Source of the DNA: an uncultured Campylobacter sp.
Lineage (GTDB): Bacteria; Campylobacterota; Campylobacteria; Campylobacterales; Campylobacteraceae
Assembly (NCBI RefSeq): GCF_938045535.1
Contig: NZ_CALIMQ010000158.1
Location: 1 to 6,095 of the forward strand
Direction: 5' to 3'
Length of the DNA: 6,095 nucleotides
Numbering within the stretch: the first letter of the stretch is position 1; every line of letters starts with the position of its first letter. Shown here in pieces: positions 1-4,499 of this stretch. The notes below the pieces were generated by a model. That model had not been told where the DNA came from. It made no database searches and saw only the letters and a program-made list of their open reading frames with translations. The position numbers were made by a program, and so were the translations under genes.

Positions 1-69
1 CGGACGGTCGGCGCGCAGGCGTTGCAGGAAATAGTGGCTGTCGACGGAGCAACAAATATGAACTAACAT
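1..69 (-). CDS. queH: Epoxyqueuosine reductase QueH, N-terminal 23 residues only (cut by window edge)
   Basis: The minus strand from the ATG at 67-69 reads MLVHICCSVDSHYFLQRLRA, followed by DRP to the window edge. This matches the conserved start of QueH (formerly DUF208), as I remember it from Campylobacter and Helicobacter proteins. QueH reduces epoxyqueuosine to queuosine in tRNA, the last step of queuosine synthesis, and replaces QueG in many bacteria. The vicinal cysteines C6-C7 are in the place of the conserved Cys pair that helps bind the iron-sulfur cluster in this family. A GGGGA Shine-Dalgarno core lies at 76-80, six bases from the ATG, which supports the start. The rest of the gene, including the other cysteines, is outside the window. 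A large stem-loop (98-170) lies in its leader. The same bases can be read on the plus strand as the end of another protein, but that frame has no recognisable motif. Confidence 0.85.
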   Translation of the reverse strand, partial: MLVHICCSVDSHYFLQRLRADRP

Positions 70-97
70 TATAATTCCCCATAAATGACGGATTTCA

Positions 98-170
98 AGC
101 TTTAAAATTTTAAACCCGTTTCGGTTACGTATTTCATATACGCGCCCTCACGGGTTAAAATTTTAAAGTT
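98..170 (-). repeat. Intergenic hairpin element A, in the leader of queH
   Basis: Bases 98-119 pair with 150-170 over 21 positions, with one bulged A at 114 and one G-U pair. The stem runs through TTTAAAATTTTAA into the GC part CCCG/CGGG. Inside the 30-base loop, CGTAT at 128-132 pairs with ATACG at 138-142. Read on the minus strand, the loop contains GCGTATATGAAATACGTAAC followed by CGAAA. Nearly the same string is at the tip of the hairpin at 342-469 on the other strand. The base of the stem is about 20 bases upstream of the queH Shine-Dalgarno. There is no uridine run after the stem, so it is not a typical terminator. It could be a mobile palindromic repeat, a transcript-stabilising structure or a leader control element; the sequence does not decide. 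Confidence 0.7.
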
Positions 171-213
171 AAACTACGCCTATTCTGTCTTGAATATTTT
201 TTACCGATTTTAC

Positions 214-331
214 TAAATTTAACTGCAAATTTGATTAAGGCATAGGGGTTATAAATTTTAGAATTTTTGCGGTGCGGGTCTCAGCGGATAAAATTTAAGA
301 CCGAAATTTGTAAATTTAACTTCAAATTTGA
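214..331. repeat. Pair of 21-base direct repeats, 214-234 and 311-331
   Basis: TAAATTTAACTGCAAATTTG with a final A (214-234) recurs as TAAATTTAACTTCAAATTTG with a final A (311-331), differing at one of 21 positions. Each copy is followed by TTAAGGC: at 235-241 directly after the first, and at 342-348 after an 10-base insert for the second, where it forms the outer arm of the large hairpin. The left copy may be a remnant of another copy of that element, or a local duplication. The bases between the copies contain no gene that I can support. Part of the match comes from AAATTT words that are common throughout the window, so the pair is weaker than its length suggests. Confidence 0.5.
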
Positions 332-341
332 ACGTAAAAAG

Positions 342-469
342 TTAAGGCGAAGTATTTTTGCGTTTAGACGAGGCAGAAATGAGCCGAATGGAAGGAGCGT
401 ATATATAAATACGTGACTGAAATTCGGCGAAATTTCTAACGAAGTATAAACCAAAAAGACAAGCCTTAA
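342..469. repeat. Large imperfect palindrome, hairpin element B, just past the stop of the 543-aa gene
   Basis: The whole 128-base segment folds back on itself through nested arms: TTAAGGC 342-348 with GCCTTAA 463-469; TTTTTG 355-360 with CAAAAA 452-457; GTTTA 362-366 with TAAAC 447-451; AGAAAT 375-380 with ATTTCT 432-437; GCCGAAT 383-389 with ATTCGGC 422-428; and CGTAT 398-402 with ATACG 409-413. The tip (397-414) reads GCGTATATATAAATACGT and is followed by GACTGAAA. This matches the tip of element A in the opposite orientation. The element ends 11 bases before the stop codon of the upstream minus-strand gene, so it would form the 3' end of that transcript. A 60-codon open frame crosses it on the minus strand, but this is better explained as a by-product of the repeat than as a gene. 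Confidence 0.75.
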
Positions 470-480
470 AATCGCAAAAT

Positions 481-2112
481 TTAACCCGAAATTTCCTTCC
501 GCCAGTTTTTACCCCACACGGCATACGCCGCGCTCTCTTTCTCGTGCTCCTGTAGCCCCGAGATCGCGTGCAGAAACAAAGCTTTGTTCATGGGCCCCTT
601 CATTAGCGCCTTCAAGCTTTTGTAAATTTTATCCTCCTGATATGACAGCAGCCCCGCGACGATCACTTCTAAACTACGCTCGCTGATGCCGTAGCGATCG
701 ATAAACGCCTCAATAAATTTTATATGCGCGCTCTGATGTTCGGCATCTACCGCCTCAAAGTAGCGCCGCGCGAGACCAAAGTATTTTTCGCTCTTTAGCG
801 CAAGGCCGAAAACCGCGTAACTGCCGCTTGCCAGGCACTTTTTGCCGTCCGTGTCGGCGTAGAACTCAAACTTGTGCTTTAACGCCTCGTTCGCGTAAAG
901 CTCAAGCTCCCCGTCGAGCCCGTGCGCGAGCGCGGCGGCGAAAAAGCGGTGCGTGGGCGTAGGCGCAAGGCCTTTGATCGGCAGATAAGTTTTCTGCGCT
1001 TTGGAGCTAAGCTTTACGGCGTAGCTTGCAGGAAAGCCCGCTTGCAGCAGCTTTACGATGAAATTTAGCGCCTTTTTATACGCATCCGCCGTTTCGTTTT
1101 TGATTTTTACGCGAACCTGTGCAAAAACATCGTTCGCTAGACACTCCGCGTCCGCGTCTTTAAATTTTACTAGCTCGCCCTCAAACTCGCCCGTGCCGTG
1201 ATCCAGATAGCTTTGCGCCTGAGCCGAGCCGAAAATCTTCGCCGCGCACTCCAAATCCTTGCGCGCAAGATCCACATCCCAGCTATAGCGCTTAAATTTG
1301 ATATTCCAAAACGCCGCACGCACGAAAAACGCAAGCTCGCCCGCGTCCACGCTTTGCCGCGTAAAATCCTTTTTAAGCTCGTAATCTTTGCTCCAGCCGT
1401 CATCGCTGATATCATAAAATTTCGGCAGAAATTTCTCCTCTTTCCAGCGCCGCAGATTATTCTCTAGCGCGATGATAAAATCCCCCAAAAGCCGCCTGTT
1501 CTTGGCGTCCTGTACCGCGGCGATAACCCGTTCAAGCAGCGCCATTAGCGCCGTTTCGTCGTAATCCATAAGCGAAAGATCGAAAATGCGGTCCATAAAC
1601 ACGAAAATCTCGCGGCCGTCTTTGATCTTTTTATCGCGGCGGATGATGATCTCGTCTATATAATCATCCATTTTACGCCTTAGCTCGGCTTTTCGCGCAG
1701 TGTTTTCAAAGTAAAATTTACGCTCGCAGCTGCGTTGTGCCAGACTACCGCTCGCACCTTCAAATTTGACCGCTAAATCCAGCTTATACGCAAAAAACGG
1801 CAGATTTACTTCAGCCAAAAACTCCTCCTCCACGCTCTTTGCGATGAGCGGGACGACGGCCTCAAACTCCTCGCACTCTAGCTCGTCTATCTCGGGCGCA
1901 TCGGCTCTAAAGCTGTCCGCGCCAAAGTCGTGAAGGTAGAGCCTGATGCGCGATCCGCGGCACTCCACGCCCAAAAAATCAAAATACCCCTCTTGCACGC
2001 GACACCCCGAATACGGCGCCTCGCCCTTGTACTGCGAGCCAAGTTTGCCCGCGATCAGGCGCTTTAGCGAGTCCGAAATTTTGCCCGCTAGCGAAATTTG
2101 AGCTTCGTTCAT
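481..2112 (-). CDS. Uncharacterised 543-aa protein, resembles DUF6138
   Basis: The function is not known. The open frame begins at 2160, but ATG 2110-2112 is the better start: an AAGGA core at 2119-2123 is six bases from it, and the extra 16 residues have no ribosome site. The 543-residue product has no signal peptide or membrane segment and is charged and mostly helical in appearance, so it is probably cytoplasmic. The first part (about 1-140) mixes strands and helices. Residues 140-235 are strongly charged and helix-like. A central motif near 291-308 has KIFGS...YLDHGTGE. The most family-like stretch is 359-440, with YAVKLSSKAQKTYLPIKGLA followed by PTPTHRFF, then a FEFYADTDGKK segment and SYAVFGLAL. 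From memory these match the DUF6138 family, which has a similar length; I could not test this. The C-terminal third could be helical repeats. It lies 90 bases downstream of the transporter gene and may share its transcript. It ends beside hairpin element B. Confidence 0.85.
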   Translation of the reverse strand: MNEAQISLAGKISDSLKRLIAGKLGSQYKGEAPYSGCRVQEGYFDFLGVECRGSRIRLYLHDFGADSFRADAPEIDELECEEFEAVVPLIAKSVEEEFLAEVNLPFFAYKLDLAVKFEGASGSLAQRSCERKFYFENTARKAELRRKMDDYIDEIIIRRDKKIKDGREIFVFMDRIFDLSLMDYDETALMALLERVIAAVQDAKNRRLLGDFIIALENNLRRWKEEKFLPKFYDISDDGWSKDYELKKDFTRQSVDAGELAFFVRAAFWNIKFKRYSWDVDLARKDLECAAKIFGSAQAQSYLDHGTGEFEGELVKFKDADAECLANDVFAQVRVKIKNETADAYKKALNFIVKLLQAGFPASYAVKLSSKAQKTYLPIKGLAPTPTHRFFAAALAHGLDGELELYANEALKHKFEFYADTDGKKCLASGSYAVFGLALKSEKYFGLARRYFEAVDAEHQSAHIKFIEAFIDRYGISERSLEVIVAGLLSYQEDKIYKSLKALMKGPMNKALFLHAISGLQEHEKESAAYAVWGKNWRKEISG

Positions 2113-2136
2113 TGACGATCCTTTTAAATTTGAGTT

Positions 2137-2168
2137 AAATTTAGCGGCAAGGCGCCGCAACTAAATTT
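2137..2168. other. Stem-loop in the gap between the transporter and the 543-aa gene
   Basis: AAATTTA at 2137-2143 pairs with TAAATTT at 2162-2168, and GCGGC at 2144-2148 pairs with GCCGC at 2154-2158 around the five-base loop AAGGC. Three unpaired bases (2159-2161) form a bulge. On the minus strand this lies between the stop of the transporter gene (2203) and the Shine-Dalgarno of the next gene (2119-2123). It could weaken read-through or protect the upstream message. There is no uridine run after it, so I do not call it a terminator. The GC core is unlikely to come only from the common AAATTT palindrome. Confidence 0.45.
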
Positions 2169-2202
2169 AGATCCGATTTTAGCTTCGATTCGGCAAGCAC
2201 GC

Positions 2203-2943
2203 CTAGCTCAAAGCCAAAAATTTCCTAACCGTTATACAAAGTATCGTAACGATAAGTGCGATCATCCAGCGCTTTTGAGCTTTTTTGCCGATCCTGTGCG
2301 AGGTTTTGACGCCCGCATAAACGCCCGCTAGCGAGCCGACGCCGAGTAACGCGCCGATTTCGTAGTACACGAGCCCGTGTGCGGCAAGACTAATAAAGCC
2401 CGCGCTTGAGGAAAATATCACGAAAAACAGCCCCGTGCTGACGGCCTTTTTGATGTCGTAGTTTAAAAAACTGATCAAAATAGGCATCACAAATACCGCG
2501 CCGCCAATACCCACGCTGATCGCCACGGCGCCGACGAACAGCCCCACGATAAAGAGCAAAATTTTAGATTCGTTGGCCTCGCTCGCGGGCTCGGTCGGGG
2601 TTTTAAAGAGTTTGATTAAATTTACGATCTGCACCAAAATAAGCGTGCCCAGAAGGAATTTTGACGAAAAATAGCTTACGATAAAGCCGCTGCTAAGCGC
2701 GCCGCAAAAGCCCCCGAGCCCCAGCACCAGCGCGGGCGCGACGTCTAGCATTTTGCTTTTAAAATTTACGAACGAACCGAAGATCGAGCTAAAGATCATC
2801 TGCATGATGCTAATGCCGATGGCGTACTTGACATCGTAGCCGAAGAGCATCATCACAGGCACCACGACGGTGCCGCCGCCGATACCGAAAAATCCGCTGA
2901 TAAAGCCTACGCAGGCGCCGATTAAAATGTATTCAAAAAACAT
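2203..2943 (-). CDS. TauE/SafE (TSUP, former DUF81) family membrane transporter
   Basis: This 246-residue protein is a typical short member of the TSUP family, inner-membrane carriers linked to export or uptake of sulfite, sulfoacetate and other small sulfur or organic anions. The substrate cannot be told from sequence here. It shows the internal duplication of the family: a first repeat with GFISGFFGIGGGTVVVP at 14-30, and a second with GLFVGAVAISVGIGGAVFVMP-like sequence at 134-154, each followed by a matching NYD/GYD-x-K-x-A segment (36-41 and 161-167). Seven to eight hydrophobic segments are visible across the length, with a polar central loop near 113-127 (TPTEPASEANESK). The start at 2941-2943 is supported by AAGGA at 2950-2954, six bases away. 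No sulfur-metabolism gene lies beside it. The neighbours on both sides are uncharacterised, so the context does not reveal its substrate. Confidence 0.9.
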   Translation of the reverse strand: MFFEYILIGACVGFISGFFGIGGGTVVVPVMMLFGYDVKYAIGISIMQMIFSSIFGSFVNFKSKMLDVAPALVLGLGGFCGALSSGFIVSYFSSKFLLGTLILVQIVNLIKLFKTPTEPASEANESKILLFIVGLFVGAVAISVGIGGAVFVMPILISFLNYDIKKAVSTGLFFVIFSSSAGFISLAAHGLVYYEIGALLGVGSLAGVYAGVKTSHRIGKKAQKRWMIALIVTILCITVRKFLALS

Positions 2944-3000
2944 CCATATTCCTTATTTCAGCCCCTTTGATCTCGCTGAATTTCGCTTTTTGCGGCTTGT

Positions 3001-3036
3001 CTTAAATTTTACCGCTTGCAAGCCTTGAAATTTAAG
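3001..3036. other. Inverted repeat with central palindrome between the 247-aa gene and the transporter
   Basis: CTTAAATTT at 3001-3009 is complementary to AAATTTAAG at 3028-3036, and the bases between include the perfect 10-base palindrome GCTTGCAAGC at 3014-3023. It lies in the 117-base gap downstream of the 247-aa gene on the minus strand. It could be a transcript hairpin or a protein-binding palindrome. AAATTT is self-complementary and very common here, so the outer arms could be chance; the central palindrome is the better evidence. No TATAAT-like box was found in the gap that would clearly give the transporter its own promoter. Confidence 0.3.
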
Positions 3037-3060
3037 CGCGAAATTTAGCAAATTTAAGCC

Positions 3061-3804
3061 TTATAGCCGTTTTGCTTCGCGCATCCATTCGCGGTATTGC
3101 TCGCGCGAAATTTTTACTTTTTCATATCGCAAGGTGTCCGCGCGGAAGCATTTCAGGCTCAGTTCATTATCTTCAAAGCCCGCAAAATCAGCCTGCTCGT
3201 AGATGTCGTAACCGCCCTGTATGCAGTCTAAAACATCGACATATCTCTGCTCTTCGCTCATCGGCTCGGCAAAGCTCACCAAATGCACGCCGTTTGGAGC
3301 GCCCCAGTAGCAACCGCTTACGACCAGCGCGTCCCAGTCCCGCAGATAGTGCACGCCGCCCCAAATGAAGCTCTCCTTGCCGAGCGTCCAGGCGTCCGGC
3401 ACGAAGCGCATAATTCGCCCGCAATCCAGTTCAAGCACGCTATAGCCGTATAGATCCTGGCGAAAGACGAGGTAAAATTTGCCGTCTGCGTGGCGAATTA
3501 GGCTAAAAAATTCTGCCCTATCGTCTATACAGCGCCAAGTTTTTATCGCGCGGCTTTTGAGATGGGCTACGCAGCCGCCGCTCCCATCGTCTATGCGGCG
3601 TAGGCTTTTTATCTGCGGCGCGCCAAACAGCGCGTATTCGCCGCCGCCAAAGCTTGCCGTGCTGGGCCCATATGCGTCTTTTACGATCTCATATCCGCCG
3701 CTTAAATTTATCGTTTGGCACCGGGTAAAATTTCGCCCCTCGAAAAGAGTTTCCGCCTGTTTGATGCGCGCTTGGTACTGCGCGGAATTTACGGCGTTTG
3801 CCAT
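3061..3804 (-). CDS. Hypothetical 247-aa soluble protein with an ESFIW...SGCYWGAP motif
   Basis: I do not recognise a named family. The start at 3802-3804 has AAGGAG at 3811-3816, six bases away. There is no signal peptide or membrane segment. After a helical N-terminus (about 1-25), the rest looks rich in beta strands, with short repeated pieces of the type seen in small beta-propeller or sandwich folds: FYLVFRQDLYGYSVLELDCG at 110-129, then GKESFIWGGVHYLRDWDALV at 142-161 and SGCYWGAP at 163-170, then HLVSFAEPM at 174-182. The pattern of an exposed-ligand statement followed by SGCYW recalls a widespread group of hypothetical bacterial proteins I have seen without a function; this is memory, not a search. 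The C-terminus (232-247) is a charged helix. It is the first gene of a possible three-gene minus-strand run with the transporter and the 543-aa protein. An immunity-type or accessory role is conceivable but unsupported. Confidence 0.8.
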   Translation of the reverse strand: MANAVNSAQYQARIKQAETLFEGRNFTRCQTINLSGGYEIVKDAYGPSTASFGGGEYALFGAPQIKSLRRIDDGSGGCVAHLKSRAIKTWRCIDDRAEFFSLIRHADGKFYLVFRQDLYGYSVLELDCGRIMRFVPDAWTLGKESFIWGGVHYLRDWDALVVSGCYWGAPNGVHLVSFAEPMSEEQRYVDVLDCIQGGYDIYEQADFAGFEDNELSLKCFRADTLRYEKVKISREQYREWMREAKRL

Positions 3805-3807
3805 CGT

Positions 3808-3893
3808 GCGCTCCTTAAAATTTCATGCAGGCGGGTTAAATTTTATGCTATTTGCGCTGCCTCAAACGGCTCGCGCTTCTTAAAATTTCATGC
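3808..3893. repeat. Duplicated ribosome-binding leader, 3808-3828 and 3873-3893
   Basis: On the minus strand, GCATGAAATTTTAAGGAGCG (ending in C at 3808) contains the ribosome-binding site of the 247-aa gene. Sixty-five bases upstream, at 3873-3893, the same 21 bases recur with one change, which turns AAGGAG into AAGAAG. The upstream copy is not followed by a start codon at the proper distance. This looks like a short tandem duplication, or the trace of an older gene start that has decayed. The intervening bases contain no coding frame. Confidence 0.55.
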
Positions 3894-4120
3894 GAACCGA
3901 ATAAATTTAGCCTCGCTAGTCGGTAAAATTTGAACGTTGGCGGCAGAACTCAAGCATTTGGCGGCAACCTACAACTACTAAGTGCAATCCGTGAGCGCTA
4001 TGCACCCGCGCCTAAATTTTAAATCTCACCTTGCCAATTTTTTAAAATTTACCCGCAGTTTCGGCGCTCTGCGAATACTTGCGATACCGCACCGCCTTTA
4101 AATACTCGCACACAAGGACC
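3894..4120. other. Non-coding spacer upstream of the 247-aa gene
   Basis: No gene, RNA or clear promoter was found in this part of the long spacer. The only visible structure is TTGGCGGCA repeated at 3937-3945 and 3958-3966, with starts 21 bases apart, or two turns of the helix; this spacing would suit a protein-binding pair but may be chance. Scattered AAATTT words continue to the left edge of the tandem array at 4121. Confidence 0.35.
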
Positions 4121-4273
4121 TGAAATTTTACGAGCATTTAAAATTCCGCGGCGTTTAAATTTCACGATATTTAAAATTTCGTGACGTTTTAAAATCCCAC
4201 GAAAATCCGAAATTCCGCGAGTATTTGAAATTTCGCAACCTTTAAATTTCACTAGCACCTTAAATTTTATCCA
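4121..4273. repeat. Degenerate tandem array, period about 17-18 bases, at least nine units
   Basis: AAATT or a close variant starts at 4123, 4141, 4157, 4174, 4192, 4210, 4228, 4244 and 4262, giving steps of 18, 16, 17, 18, 18, 18, 16 and 18 bases. Between them is a GC-rich piece of the type CRCGA followed by TTT. On the minus strand, the units resemble AAATTTMAGGTGCTNGTG. The unit at 4253-4273 matches 20 of 21 bases with 4507-4527 inside the 3' end of the flotillin gene, which lies just to the right. A minus-strand open frame with a GTG start (4346-4348) runs through the array and encodes a run of roughly six-residue pieces such as GISDFR, GILKRH and GILNAR; it has no good ribosome site and I do not call it a gene. 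Confidence 0.6.
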
Positions 4274-4340
4274 AGTACAGGCAGACAACCCGCCCGGACG
4301 GGCAGACCGCTCAAATTTGCTCGCCCGCGCGGTGCCGCTA

Positions 4341-4499
4341 GCTATCACTCAAAATTTATCCCCAGAATTTTGCTCCTATCAAGAGCGCAATAATCTCGCC
4401 ACCAGCTATTACTCAAATTTACCCTCGTCCACAGCGCCGCTATCGTATAAATTTAAAATTTTACTCGCCCGAGACTGCAAATATTACTCGGATTTGTCC
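4341..4499. repeat. Three dispersed copies of a 19-21 base word, 4341-4361, 4405-4424, 4481-4499
   Basis: GCTATCACTCAAAATTTATC with a final C (4341-4361) recurs as GCTATTACTCAAATTTACCC (4405-4424), and a weaker copy, ATATTACTCGGATTTGTCC, is at 4481-4499. The third copy overlaps the last codons and stop of the flotillin gene. The steps are 64 and 76 bases. Together with the array at 4121-4273, this suggests that the spacer has grown by duplicating pieces of the flotillin 3' end. The bases between the copies hold a short GC-rich hairpin near 4292-4303, with no uridine run. Confidence 0.45.

Noticed and set aside
1..66. Plus-strand open frame from the left edge to a stop at 64-66, which would be the end of another protein
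   Set aside because: The minus strand over the same bases gives the recognisable QueH N-terminus with a proper start codon and ribosome site, so the plus-strand frame is a shadow.
70..170. preQ1 riboswitch before queH
   Set aside because: The structure is a long simple hairpin without the short stem, C/A-rich tail and pseudoknot layout of preQ1 riboswitches, and a relative of it exists elsewhere in the window.
342..524. 60-codon minus-strand open frame
   Set aside because: It starts inside the end of the 543-aa gene in another frame and then runs through the large palindrome; no ribosome site, no domain.
3072..3933. Plus-strand open frames opposite the 247-aa gene
   Set aside because: They are antisense shadows with arginine-rich low-complexity translations and no ribosome sites.
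4121..4273. CRISPR array
   Set aside because: Units are only about 17-18 bases long, are strongly degenerate and have no separate spacers; no cas gene is nearby.
4292..4303. Rho-independent terminator of the flotillin gene
   Set aside because: The GC hairpin has only four pairs with a four-base loop and no uridine run, and it lies about 180 bases past the stop codon.
4049..4348. 99-codon minus-strand open frame through the tandem array
   Set aside because: It needs a GTG start with no convincing Shine-Dalgarno, and its sequence is simply the repeat units translated, with unit lengths that are not multiples of three.
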